In this document: positions 1 through 8,155 of the stretch, piece by piece
Numbering within the stretch: position 1 is the stretch's first letter
Layout: the number at the start of each line of letters is the position of its first letter
Source: JAEUOS01 sp965279115
Lineage (GTDB): Bacteria; Pseudomonadota; Gammaproteobacteria; Burkholderiales; JAEUOS01
Reading direction: 5' to 3'
NCBI GenBank assembly: GCA_965279115.1
Contig: OZ257137.1
Coordinates: 3,286,001 to 3,350,000 of the forward strand
DNA: 64,000 nucleotides
Position numbers and translations under genes: made by a program
Notes under the pieces: model-generated
Databases searched by the model: none
Seen by the model: the letters and a program-made list of their open reading frames with translations, nothing else
Told to the model about the DNA's origin: nothing

Positions 1-738
1 AAGCGGCTTTCGGCGGACGTCATCAACCTCAACATCAACGCGTCGTCCACCGCAAAGGGCGAATCCCTGCTCGATACGGTCGACAATCTGGCGGCGATGC
101 AGGCCGACATGTTCGTGGTGCGGCATGCGTCATCCGGCGCGCCCTACCTGATAGCGGAACACCTGAACCGCACCGGTGCGAAGCATATCCACGTGGTCAA
201 CGCCGGCGATGGCCGGCATGCGCATCCGACCCAGGGATTGCTGGACATGTACACCATCCGGCACTTCAAGAAGGATTTCACCAAGCTCACCGTCGCCATC
301 GTCGGCGATATCCTGCATTCCCGGGTGGCGCGATCGGACATCCACGCGCTCACCACGCTGGGCGTGCCGGAAGTGCGGGTGATCGGGCCGCGTACTCTCC
401 TGCCGAGTTTTGTAGAAAGCATGGGTGTGCGGGTGTTCCACGACATGGGCGAAGGTCTCAAGGACGTCGACGTGGTCATCATGCTGAGGTTGCAGAATGA
501 GCGAATGCGTGGTGCGCTGCTGCCCTCGGCGCAGGAATTCTTCAAGAGTTACGGGCTGACGCCGGAGAAACTCTCGCGCGCAAGACCCGATGCGATCGTC
601 ATGCATCCCGGGCCGATGAATCGGGGCGTGGAGATCGATTCCGCGGTGGCCGATGGCGGACAGGCCGTGATCCTGCCGCAGGTAACGTTCGGGATCGCAG
701 TGCGCATGGCGGTGATGAGCATCGTGGCCGGGAACTGA
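1..738 (+). CDS. pyrB: Aspartate carbamoyltransferase catalytic subunit, 5' end cut by window edge
   Basis: Condenses carbamoyl phosphate with aspartate, the first committed step of pyrimidine synthesis in the cytoplasm. The frame is open from base 1, so the gene begins upstream; 245 residues are visible against about 310 normally. The missing part should hold the first carbamoyl-phosphate-binding Ser-Thr-Arg-Thr segment. Visible landmarks in the fragment are SSTAKGE at residues 15-21 (second-subunit loop Ser/Lys), RHASSG at 41-46, HPTQGLLD at 75-82, RLQNERM and the C-terminal MHPGPMNRG aspartate loop. An in-frame ATG at 97 is internal, not the start. One base separates it from the pyrC-like gene, the classic order for the PyrB/PyrC' complex. 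Identification is secure. Confidence 0.96.
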   Translation, partial: KRLSADVINLNINASSTAKGESLLDTVDNLAAMQADMFVVRHASSGAPYLIAEHLNRTGAKHIHVVNAGDGRHAHPTQGLLDMYTIRHFKKDFTKLTVAIVGDILHSRVARSDIHALTTLGVPEVRVIGPRTLLPSFVESMGVRVFHDMGEGLKDVDVVIMLRLQNERMRGALLPSAQEFFKSYGLTPEKLSRARPDAIVMHPGPMNRGVEIDSAVADGGQAVILPQVTFGIAVRMAVMSIVAGN

Positions 739-739
739 C

Positions 740-2023
740 ATGAGCGGACTCAAGACTGCGATCACAGGCGGCACTCTGGTCGATCCCGCGGCGGGGACTG
801 AAGGACCGGGTGGCGTATACATCGAAGGAGAAAAGATCGTTGCGGTGGGGCCTGCCCCCGCCGGATTCAAGCCCGATACCACCATCGATGCATCCGGAAT
901 GATCGTCGCGCCCGGGTTTGTCGACCTGTGCGCGCGGCTGCGGGAGCCGGGTGCTGAATTCAAGAACGCGCTGGCTTCCGAGATGCATGCTGCGGTGGCC
1001 GGCGGCATCACCAGCCTGGTGTGTTCCCCCGATACCGATCCCGTGCTGGATGAGCCGGGCCTGGTGGAGATGCTGCGCTATCGTGCCAAGAACCTGCGCG
1101 GACCGCGGGTTTTTCCGGCAGGTGCGCTGACCGAAGGCCTGAAGGGCGAGCGACTGACCGAAATGGCCGAGCTGCGCGGCCATGGCTGCGTGGCGTTTTC
1201 GCAGGCGGATGCGCCGCTCAACGACACCCAGGTGATGATGCGTGCGATGCAGTACGCCGCGACGCACGGGTTCGTGGTGATCCTGCGCCCGGACGATGCC
1301 TGGCTTTCAAAGGACGGCATGGCGCACGAGGGGCAGGTTGCAGCGCGGCTTGGCCTTACGCCGATTCCGGCGGAGGCGGAGACGATCGGGTTGTTGCGCA
1401 TTCTCGAGTTGGCGCGCGCCACGCGCGCCCGGGTGCATGTCGCGCGCCTGTCGACCGCACGGTCGATGGACCTGATGCGTGCGGCCAAGGCGGAAGGCCT
1501 GCCTGTCACTTGCGACATCGCGGTCCACCACGCCCATATGACCGAGATGGACATCGGTTATTTCGACCCGCATTGCCGGGTGATCCCGCCGTTTCGTGCA
1601 CAGCGCGATCGTGATGCACTGCGTGCCGCCCTCAAGGACGGCACCATCGACGCGATTTGCTCCGATCATGCGCCGGTCGACGAGGATGACAAGGCCCTGC
1701 CGTTCGGCGAAGCCGAGCCCGGCGTAACGGCGGTGGAACTCCTGCTGCCGCTGGTTTTCAAGTGGGCGGCTGAGGACGGCGTGGCGCGGGCGCGGGCCTT
1801 GAGGCTGATCACCAGCGGGCCGGCACAGGCACTGGGTCTTTCCTATGGCCGGCTGGGGCCTGGCGGGCCGGCCGATGTGGCGGTCATCGCGCCTGACCGC
1901 TACTGGAAAGTCTCGCCTGCTGCGCTGGTATCCCAAGGCAAGAACACCCCATTTGCCGGCTATGAACTGGCAGGCCGGGTGGTGCGCACGCTGGTGGCCG
2001 GCGTGGTCGTCCATTCCGAGTGA
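740..2023 (+). CDS. pyrC': Dihydroorotase-like protein, probably non-catalytic PyrC' partner of PyrB
   Basis: A 427-residue amidohydrolase-fold protein of the dihydroorotase family. The normal metal-binding HxH in the DxHxHxREPG motif is replaced: residues 62-71 read DLCARLREPG, so both His ligands are lost (Cys64 and Arg66 instead). The later SDHAP aspartate motif near residue 310 is kept. In pseudomonads and many proteobacteria a pyrB-linked homologue of this sort is enzymatically dead and scaffolds the aspartate carbamoyltransferase holoenzyme; a separate active PyrC is encoded elsewhere. By that precedent this is a structural subunit. It sits one base after pyrB, which supports co-assembly. 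Lack of activity is inferred from the missing ligands. Confidence 0.9.
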   Translation: MSGLKTAITGGTLVDPAAGTEGPGGVYIEGEKIVAVGPAPAGFKPDTTIDASGMIVAPGFVDLCARLREPGAEFKNALASEMHAAVAGGITSLVCSPDTDPVLDEPGLVEMLRYRAKNLRGPRVFPAGALTEGLKGERLTEMAELRGHGCVAFSQADAPLNDTQVMMRAMQYAATHGFVVILRPDDAWLSKDGMAHEGQVAARLGLTPIPAEAETIGLLRILELARATRARVHVARLSTARSMDLMRAAKAEGLPVTCDIAVHHAHMTEMDIGYFDPHCRVIPPFRAQRDRDALRAALKDGTIDAICSDHAPVDEDDKALPFGEAEPGVTAVELLLPLVFKWAAEDGVARARALRLITSGPAQALGLSYGRLGPGGPADVAVIAPDRYWKVSPAALVSQGKNTPFAGYELAGRVVRTLVAGVVVHSE

Positions 2024-2793
2024 GTCGAGAAACACCGTTTCTGACGCGGACCTGGCGGTTGGCGCGCCTGGCGGTGCATATCGGGCGCGGCCTCGTGGTC
2101 TTGGCGACCGTGTTTCCGCGGGCCACGCAAAAGCGACGCGACCGCATCCTTCGCGCATGGAGTCGCAAGGTTCTCGGGATCCTTTCGTTGCGCCTGGTTG
2201 TCGACATGCCGCCGGGTTTCGATGCGACGGCGGGAAGCCGGCTTTACATTGGCAACCATGTGTCGTGGCTGGACATATATGCCTTGCAGGCGATTACCGC
2301 CGCGCGGTTCGTCGCCAAAGCTGAACTGGCTTCCTGGCCGGTGCTGGGGCACCTGATCCGCCAATCGGGCACGGTCTTTATCGAGCGTGGCAAGCGCTCC
2401 GATACGCGACGCATCAACCAGACCTTGCGTGCGCATCTGGAGGCGGGCGAAACCATTGCAGTATTCCCCGAAGGCACCACCAGTGACGGGCGTGATGTCC
2501 TCAAGTTCCACGGGAACCTGCTGCAGGCGGCGCTTGACGCCAAGGCGGAGATCACGCCTTTTTGCCTGCGCTATCTCGACATTCGGGGCAACTACTCGGA
2601 TGCGCCAGCCTATATTGGCGAGCTGACGTTCTGGCAATCGGTGCGGCGGGTGCTGCTTGAACCAAGGTTGGTGTGTGAGCTGACTTTTTTTCCGCCTCTC
2701 GATGTGGTTGGGCGTGGCAGACGGGAGCTTGCGCTGGCGGCCGAGGCTCAGGTTCGCGAGCGGTTGCGCGGCCACTCCCGGCAGGATCGGTAG
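2020..2793 (+). CDS. plsC: 1-acyl-sn-glycerol-3-phosphate acyltransferase family protein
   Basis: Membrane-associated acyltransferase that would transfer an acyl chain to lysophosphatidate or a related lipid. It has the family signature HX4D as NHVSWLD (His80-Asp85) and the glycerophosphate-binding FPEGTTSDG block near residues 149-157; the N-terminus has a hydrophobic stretch around residues 20-32 and is otherwise basic. It is 257 residues, usual for the family. The GTG start at 2020 overlaps the end of the preceding gene by four bases, so it is translationally coupled. PlsC-like proteins often follow pyrC in betaproteobacteria, although the substrate (phospholipid or ornithine lipid precursor) cannot be fixed from sequence. 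Confidence 0.88.
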   Translation: MSRETPFLTRTWRLARLAVHIGRGLVVLATVFPRATQKRRDRILRAWSRKVLGILSLRLVVDMPPGFDATAGSRLYIGNHVSWLDIYALQAITAARFVAKAELASWPVLGHLIRQSGTVFIERGKRSDTRRINQTLRAHLEAGETIAVFPEGTTSDGRDVLKFHGNLLQAALDAKAEITPFCLRYLDIRGNYSDAPAYIGELTFWQSVRRVLLEPRLVCELTFFPPLDVVGRGRRELALAAEAQVRERLRGHSRQDR

Positions 2794-2817
2794 CGATCAG
2801 GGCGGGGCAAACGCCGC

Positions 2818-3639
2818 TCAGGCCGGCACATCGCTGTACCCCGTCGGTCCGGCCAGACAGGCGACCTGGAAAAGCGTCCGGTCTTCCAGTCGCAGCGCGC
2901 TCAGCTGCCGTCCCCAGACGCAGCCGCTGTCCAGTCCGCTGACGCCGGGTTTGAGCACAAGGCCGCGCGACGCCCAGTGACCGAAAACCACATGCACGCC
3001 GGCGGTTTTGCGCGGCAACACCGCGTCCCATGCGGCATGCCCCTTGGGAGGCACGTCGGTCTTGGTCTTGAATTCCATCCGGCCTTGCGGGGTGATGAAA
3101 CGCATGCGGGTGAGCGCGTTGACGATCGCACGGATGCGGTCATGACCGCGCAGCTTTTCGGACCATTCGTCGGGCTCGTTGCCGCGCATCACGGAGAAAA
3201 AATCGCTGCCCGGTGCTATCGCGGCTTCCGCTTCGCTTGCCAGGGACAGAACCTTCGCCACGTTCCATTGCGGCAGGACACCGGCGTGCACCATCAGAAT
3301 ATCGTTCTCGAAGTGAGCCAGCTTGCGCGAGGCAAGCCAGGTCAGCAGTTCCTCGGAGTCGGGCGCCTCAAGCACTTCCTGCATGGTGTCGCCCCGATGC
3401 AGGTTTCCATGCCCCGCGGCCAGGGAGAGCAGGAACAGATCATGATTGCCGAGCACGACCGTGGCCGCGTCTCCAAGCGACTTGATCAGGCGCAATGTCT
3501 GGGCCGAACGCGGGCCGCGATTGACGAGATCGCCGGTGAACCATACCTGGTCATGAGCCGGGTTGAACCTGATGTTTTCGAGCAGCAGTACAAGTTCGTC
3601 ATGACAGCCCTGGATGTCGCCGATGGCGTAAGTGGACAT
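2818..3639 (-). CDS. apaH: Symmetrical bis(5'-nucleosyl)-tetraphosphatase (Ap4A hydrolase)
   Basis: Cleaves Ap4A to two ADP in the cytoplasm. The 273-residue protein carries the metallophosphatase signature blocks in order: GDIQGC at residues 7-12, GDLVNRGP at 36-43 and GNHD at 64-67, which supply the two-metal centre, then a downstream HAG motif (MVHAGVLPQW). Length fits ApaH (about 270-280). It is convergent with plsC, with 24 bases between the two stop codons, and downstream of two GT9 genes on the same strand with a two-base gap, so it is probably in their transcript. No unusual residues were noticed. Confidence 0.94.
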   Translation of the reverse strand: MSTYAIGDIQGCHDELVLLLENIRFNPAHDQVWFTGDLVNRGPRSAQTLRLIKSLGDAATVVLGNHDLFLLSLAAGHGNLHRGDTMQEVLEAPDSEELLTWLASRKLAHFENDILMVHAGVLPQWNVAKVLSLASEAEAAIAPGSDFFSVMRGNEPDEWSEKLRGHDRIRAIVNALTRMRFITPQGRMEFKTKTDVPPKGHAAWDAVLPRKTAGVHVVFGHWASRGLVLKPGVSGLDSGCVWGRQLSALRLEDRTLFQVACLAGPTGYSDVPA

Positions 3640-3641
3640 GT

Positions 3642-4694
3642 TCAGTCCTGCAGCGGCTGCTTGAGCAGCCAGTCGGCGCGCTCGAACACCTGCTCATCGG
3701 ATATTTCCGCGACGGTCTTCCTGGCTTCCAGCCACGTCGAGCGCCTGGCGTATGGTCGCCAGTTGTCCGGATGGGGCGATACGTCCGTTTCTGCAAACAG
3801 CGCAAGCGATCCGCCCGGTGAAACGGATGACAAATGGGCGATGCCGCCATCCGGAAAAATCGATGTTGCCGCGTGCCAGATCACGCCAAGCGCCGCGCGC
3901 ACATCATCCGGATTGGCGAATGGCTTGAGGTAAGGCGGCAGGCTGTTCATGAATGGGCCCACGATCATGTCATCGCCCGGATAAACCCGGTCGTCCGGCG
4001 GACCGGGTTGCCAAATGAGCACGCTGTCGAGGCCGAGGTCCAGTTTGAAATGGCGTGACCAGGAAAGAATCTGGTCGGTTGTCGGTTTGCGCTTGATGCG
4101 CCTGGCATTGAGGCCGATGACGACAAAGCGCCCGGGCGTGAGCCCCTGCGCGCCAATCCATTCGGCACCCGCATCCCGCCACGCCCGGTCGAGCACCAGC
4201 CGTGGCCGGATCGGATGTTGTGGGGGCGGCACTCCAAGAGGTTCAAGGAGACGCAGGTTGGATTCGACTTCATGCAGGCGGCCGTCATAGGCGAGGGGAT
4301 CGGTCAGCCTGCCAAAGACGGGGTCGCCGCCATCCGGACCGGCGCCGGCGTAGGCGATGGTTCGTTTCGCACCCAGTTTGAGGATGCGCGCCGCGGCACG
4401 CGGACTCACCACTCCGCCGGCGGCAATGGCGAAGTCGAAGCGCTGTGAACGCAGAGCGAAGACCTGACGCAGTTGTTCAAGCAAGGCCATAGGACGCACG
4501 CTGGCACCATGGCGCACGCGCGGATACACCCACAAGCGGTCGAAGTCACGGTTGCCGTCAAGAACCCAGGCGTTGTAGTCGTTGGCCAGCATGTGGACCT
4601 CCGCTGCCGGCAGGCTGCGGCGCAAGTGCTCAAGCATGGGCGTGACCAGCAGCATGTCGCCAACCTTGTCGCGTTTGAGGATGACGATCTTCAT
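3642..4694 (-). CDS. Glycosyltransferase family 9 (heptosyltransferase-type)
   Basis: A 350-residue GT-B enzyme of the ADP-heptose:LPS heptosyltransferase kind, expected at the inner membrane in LPS core or surface glycan assembly. It begins KIVILKRDKVGDMLLVTPML, the typical GT9 N-terminal phosphate-loop region, and has PDGGIAHLSSV followed by a Gly-rich SPGG turn and ALFAETDVSP near the C-terminus, matching the donor-binding part of the family. Its start overlaps the upstream GT9 gene by four bases (ATGA), showing coupling. The central region contains LDRAWRDAGAEWI and NARRIKRKP, usual for family members. Donor and acceptor are unknown; whether it is a true heptosyltransferase is not provable here. 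Confidence 0.88.
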   Translation of the reverse strand: MKIVILKRDKVGDMLLVTPMLEHLRRSLPAAEVHMLANDYNAWVLDGNRDFDRLWVYPRVRHGASVRPMALLEQLRQVFALRSQRFDFAIAAGGVVSPRAAARILKLGAKRTIAYAGAGPDGGDPVFGRLTDPLAYDGRLHEVESNLRLLEPLGVPPPQHPIRPRLVLDRAWRDAGAEWIGAQGLTPGRFVVIGLNARRIKRKPTTDQILSWSRHFKLDLGLDSVLIWQPGPPDDRVYPGDDMIVGPFMNSLPPYLKPFANPDDVRAALGVIWHAATSIFPDGGIAHLSSVSPGGSLALFAETDVSPHPDNWRPYARRSTWLEARKTVAEISDEQVFERADWLLKQPLQD

Positions 4695-5734
4695 TCGGGG
4701 CTGGCGTCGCGCAGTCGCGTCAGTTGTTCAGGCGCAGATAGGCGCAACGGGCAACTCAACGGCGTATCCTCGATTCGGGTGTTGGCAGGATTTCCGCACC
4801 ACGCGGCTACGGTTGCATGCAGGCACAACGGCCGCTTGCACGCCTTTTCGTCACAATGCGAATCCCGGAGTACTTTCAGGCGCCACACCCTGGCGTCGGG
4901 CTGCGCGGGCATGATGATCTTGTGCGGTTGGGTGGGGCCGAAGAATACCGTCGCCGGAATCCCTACGGATACCGCCAGGTGATAGAGGCCCGTATCCGTG
5001 CCCACCCATTGGGCCAGTTGCATGTACTCCTCTATCAACGCAGTAAGGTCGCGAAACGTGCGCACTTCGCAACCGGCCGGCATCTTCGTCGCGATCAGCG
5101 CGTCCGCGCCGCCATTGCCCGGGTTGATGAAGACGCGTATCGGCGCGCCGGGATGTCGGCGCCTCAGTTCCGACAGCAGTTGCGTCAGCGCAGGTACGTC
5201 AAGGTTGCGACGGGCTTCGTCCGCGATCGGAACCACGCCAATGGCAGACTTGTCACGGGCTGACCGATAGCGCGAAGACAGGCTGGGAATGTCAAGCGCG
5301 GCAGGGGGCACGAACGCCGGGTCGAACGCGCGGATGGTGCATGCCGCCGGGTCCACGAGGAGGTGGTCCGCCGGCAGTTCCGCTTCCTCGAAGATCTCCG
5401 GGGCGAATCGCCGGCTCCAGGCGATCTTGCGTCGGGCGCGGACGTATCGCCCGATCAGGCGAATGGGCGAGCCCGATCCCCACAGGACCGCGAGGACATC
5501 GAAGGCGGGTTCGGCAACCCGCAACCAGATGAGTTTGGCCAGCATGCCGACGCGACTGTCGAATCCGATGACGCGCATGCCGGCTTCGCCGGCGAACAGG
5601 CGCGCGTATGCGGTGCGGGTCAGCAGGGTGACGTGATCCCCGGGATGCGCATCCGCGAAGGCGCGCACGCACTGGAAGCTGATCAGCGTGTCCCCGAGTT
5701 TGCTGCGAATGGCGAAGAGAATGCGTCGGGGCAA
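4691..5734 (-). CDS. Glycosyltransferase family 9 (heptosyltransferase-type)
   Basis: A second GT9 protein of 347 residues. The N-terminus (RRILFAIRSKLGDTLISFQC) is the family's first beta-alpha unit, and WVGTDTGLYHLAVSVGIPAT followed by FFGPTQPHK is the typical C-terminal nucleotide-sugar site. The C-terminal tail has clustered cysteines (Cys-Asp-Glu-Lys-Ala-Cys and Cys-Leu-His), common in this subgroup. The start appears to be TTG at 5734, because no ATG or GTG lies close by in frame; this lowers certainty about the exact N-terminus. It heads a minus-strand run with the next GT9 gene and apaH and is divergent from the ligase-like gene. Function in LPS core or oligosaccharide assembly is inferred. 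Confidence 0.86.
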   Translation of the reverse strand: MPRRILFAIRSKLGDTLISFQCVRAFADAHPGDHVTLLTRTAYARLFAGEAGMRVIGFDSRVGMLAKLIWLRVAEPAFDVLAVLWGSGSPIRLIGRYVRARRKIAWSRRFAPEIFEEAELPADHLLVDPAACTIRAFDPAFVPPAALDIPSLSSRYRSARDKSAIGVVPIADEARRNLDVPALTQLLSELRRRHPGAPIRVFINPGNGGADALIATKMPAGCEVRTFRDLTALIEEYMQLAQWVGTDTGLYHLAVSVGIPATVFFGPTQPHKIIMPAQPDARVWRLKVLRDSHCDEKACKRPLCLHATVAAWCGNPANTRIEDTPLSCPLRLSAPEQLTRLRDASPE

Positions 5735-5800
5735 GTCAAAATTCCGGATGAGGCCGTGCGGAAGACACCGCGAGATGCACGACGTAGGTGGCTACAGCCG

Positions 5801-5819
5801 GCTCGTATAATAACCGAGC
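5801..5819 (+). promoter_or_regulatory. Possible -10 element inside a short inverted repeat
   Basis: A perfect TATAAT (5806-5811) sits in the divergent region between the GT9 gene and the ligase-like gene, about 52 bases before the ligase start. It is bracketed by inverted arms gctcg (5801-5805) and cgagc (5815-5819). No convincing -35 hexamer is seen 16-18 bases upstream, so promoter activity is only possible. Confidence 0.25.
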
Positions 5820-5863
5820 GTTCCGCCCAACCTTCTTTTTCCTATCCCGGTACCACCGGCCCC

Positions 5864-7099
5864 ATGGCTTACATCAACAGGCGCGAATGGCGGTACCCGG
5901 TTGAATTCGCGCTCCTTCTTGGCGTCGCATTTTTCCTGCCGCTGCGCGAAGCGCCCAAGAACATCCTCTGGCTGATCTATGTCGTGACGTGGCTGGCCAC
6001 GCGTGCGCGCAACCGCGAGTTTGGCGGACGTGTTGATTCGACTGAATGGCTGTTCCTCGCTGTTCTCGCAACCGGTGCCCTGTCGGCCGTGTTCGGCGGC
6101 ATCCAGCGCGGTGACGGCAACGAATGGCGCGCGGCCGGTGATCTCCTGCGCTACGGCTCGTTGTACGTGTGTGTGCGGCGCGCGGGTTACACAACCGCAC
6201 AGAAACTGTCGGTCGCCATCATGCTGGTCGCTTCCTGCGCGTTGGCTGAAGCCGAAGCCCTGTGGAACTGGAAGGTCAGTGCTTCCCGCAAGGCGCTCGA
6301 GCTTTTTTCGGTCGGGCATGTGAACCACAGCGCCATCTATCTCGCCATCTGCATGGGATTGTCCGCCGGGCTCCTTGCCGGACTGTGGCGTGTGATCACA
6401 ACCCGTGATCGCACGCTGCTTGGGGTGGCGACCTTGTTCTTCCTGATCGGACTTTTTCTCGGCGGCAGCCGCGCGGCGGGCGCGGTGGGTGTAGTGGTCA
6501 TGCTGGCTGCCGCGATCGTCGCCGCGCGCTCGGCGCATCTGGGAAGGCGTGCCTGGGTCGCTGCCGGCGCGGTGATCGCGCTGGCAGCGCTGGTCGGAGG
6601 AACCAGTGCGTTGCAGCGGCAGATCGAGTGGGGCTCGCAGAACTACTCCCTGGCGCAGCGCGACCTGATCTGGAACCGCGGACTGGTGGCCTGGCAGGAA
6701 TCGCCCTGGTTCGGCGTGGGTATGGAGAACTACGGGCATTTCAACGACGCACAACTCGAGAAATGGGTGACCGGCCAGGGGAAGCCATTTGTGAAGGCGC
6801 AGTACTCCGGCGCACCGCATGCGCACAGCCTGTATATCAATACCCTGGTGGAGCGCGGTGTCGCCGGGTTGGCCGCCTTGCTGGGTTTTCTGGGCATGGT
6901 GGCGTGGCGGCTGGTGAGGAAACGGCCCGACCTCGTGGCAGGCGGCGCGGAGGTCGCGCTCTGGTTTGGCGGAGTCTCCGCCTGGCTGGTCACGGTAGCC
7001 ATCGGGCTGGCCAACACCACCTTGCACCATGAGCATGCCATCCTGGCGATGTTGGCGTTCGCGCTGGCTTTCGCGCCTGCGGGAAAAGCAGCGCGGTGA
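5864..7099 (+). CDS. O-antigen ligase / Wzy_C-type polytopic membrane protein
   Basis: A 411-residue inner-membrane protein with about ten hydrophobic segments and one large periplasmic loop in the C-terminal half. The loop carries the WaaL/Wzy_C hallmark: SLAQRDLIWNRGLVAWQESP, then GVGMENYGHF, then HAHSLYINTLVERGVAGL. Proteins with this pattern attach lipid-linked glycans to lipid A core, or to a protein. The frame is open upstream to 5363, but that part overlaps the opposite-strand GT9 gene and has no membrane character, so ATG 5864 is taken as the start. The next GT9 gene overlaps its stop by four bases. Its place among GT9 genes favours LPS ligation; the acceptor is unproven. Confidence 0.86.
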   Translation: MAYINRREWRYPVEFALLLGVAFFLPLREAPKNILWLIYVVTWLATRARNREFGGRVDSTEWLFLAVLATGALSAVFGGIQRGDGNEWRAAGDLLRYGSLYVCVRRAGYTTAQKLSVAIMLVASCALAEAEALWNWKVSASRKALELFSVGHVNHSAIYLAICMGLSAGLLAGLWRVITTRDRTLLGVATLFFLIGLFLGGSRAAGAVGVVVMLAAAIVAARSAHLGRRAWVAAGAVIALAALVGGTSALQRQIEWGSQNYSLAQRDLIWNRGLVAWQESPWFGVGMENYGHFNDAQLEKWVTGQGKPFVKAQYSGAPHAHSLYINTLVERGVAGLAALLGFLGMVAWRLVRKRPDLVAGGAEVALWFGGVSAWLVTVAIGLANTTLHHEHAILAMLAFALAFAPAGKAAR

Positions 7100-8145
7100 G
7101 CGAGCCGCGGCGCATCCTCGTCATCCGTCGCGACAACATCGGCGACCTGGTTCTCACCACACCGCTGATCCGCGGCTTGCGCGCGCGCTTCCCCGCCGCA
7201 TGGATCGGTGTGCTTGGCAACACTTACAACACCCCGGTATTGGCGGGTCATCCGGACATCGACGAGTTGTTCGCCTATGACAAGGCCAAACACCAGCCCC
7301 ATCGTTCACGCTGGATGGTCTACGCCGATACCGCCCGGCTGCTATGGCGCCTGCGGGCGCGGCGCATCGACCTGGCGATCCTTGCGGGGCCGGGCGCGCA
7401 GCGCCAGGCCGCGCGCCTGGCTGCGTGGGTGCGTCCGAAGTCCATCCTTGGTTTTGTCGAGGGCGGAGAGCCTCGCGAAGTGGGCCGGCCGGTGCCTTAC
7501 GGCGCGGGCGCTTCATTGCACGAGGCGGAGGACGTGTACCGGCTCGGCGCCGATCTGGGATTGGTGCCGCCGCCCGGTCCGTGCGTGATCGCGCCCGACG
7601 CGTCGGAAATGGCCCGGGTTCGTCAGGCGCTGGCGGGCCGGGCAATGCCCGGCGCGATTGTCGTGGCTGTCCACATCAGCGCGCGCCGCGCATTGCAGCG
7701 CTGGCCCGCCGAGAATTTCGCGGCCGTGATCCGGAGTCTGTGCGCGCGGGGTGACATGACCGTGCTGCTTCTCTGGGCGCCCGGCCCCGCGGACGATCCG
7801 CGCCATCCCGGCGATGACGAAAAGGCAGCCGCCATTCTGGCGCAGGTCGGGCAATTGCCGGCTTGCGTGCCATGGCCCACCGGCACGCTGGCGGGGCTCT
7901 CGGGCGCCGTGGCGGTGTGTCGGTTGATGTTGTGCGCCGACGGCGGGGCCATGCATATGGCGACCGGGCTGGGCGTGCCGGTGGTTGCCTTGTTTGGCGA
8001 TTCGCCGGTGCGGCGCTGGCGCCCGTGGGGTGTGCGCCATGAGGTCTTGCAGGCGCCTGGCGGAGATGTTGCCGGAATTGCGGTCGACGATGCGCTGGCG
8101 GCTTGCCGGCGCCTGCTTGACGGTCCGGTACAAGCGGCCGACTGA
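7096..8145 (+). CDS. Glycosyltransferase family 9 (heptosyltransferase-type)
   Basis: Third GT9 protein, 349 residues. It starts at GTG 7096, overlapping the ligase-like stop (GTGA). RRILVIRRDNIGDLVLTTPL is the diagnostic N-terminal block; CADGGAMHMATGLGVPVVAL followed by FGDSPVRRWRPWG is the donor-binding region near the C-terminus. The middle contains ISARRALQRWPAENFAAVI, a typical GT9 pattern. It probably adds a heptose or similar sugar to LPS core before ligation. It is convergent with the FlaA1-type gene, with ten bases between stops, too little for a clear bidirectional terminator. Confidence 0.9.
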   Translation: MSEPRRILVIRRDNIGDLVLTTPLIRGLRARFPAAWIGVLGNTYNTPVLAGHPDIDELFAYDKAKHQPHRSRWMVYADTARLLWRLRARRIDLAILAGPGAQRQAARLAAWVRPKSILGFVEGGEPREVGRPVPYGAGASLHEAEDVYRLGADLGLVPPPGPCVIAPDASEMARVRQALAGRAMPGAIVVAVHISARRALQRWPAENFAAVIRSLCARGDMTVLLLWAPGPADDPRHPGDDEKAAAILAQVGQLPACVPWPTGTLAGLSGAVAVCRLMLCADGGAMHMATGLGVPVVALFGDSPVRRWRPWGVRHEVLQAPGGDVAGIAVDDALAACRRLLDGPVQAAD

Positions 8146-8155
8146 TATGCCCTGA

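Noticed and set aside
5792..7036. Long minus-strand open frame (over 400 codons) opposite the ligase-like gene
   Set aside because: It mirrors a clear membrane protein on the plus strand, has no recognisable domain and a composition typical of antisense frames in GC-rich DNA.
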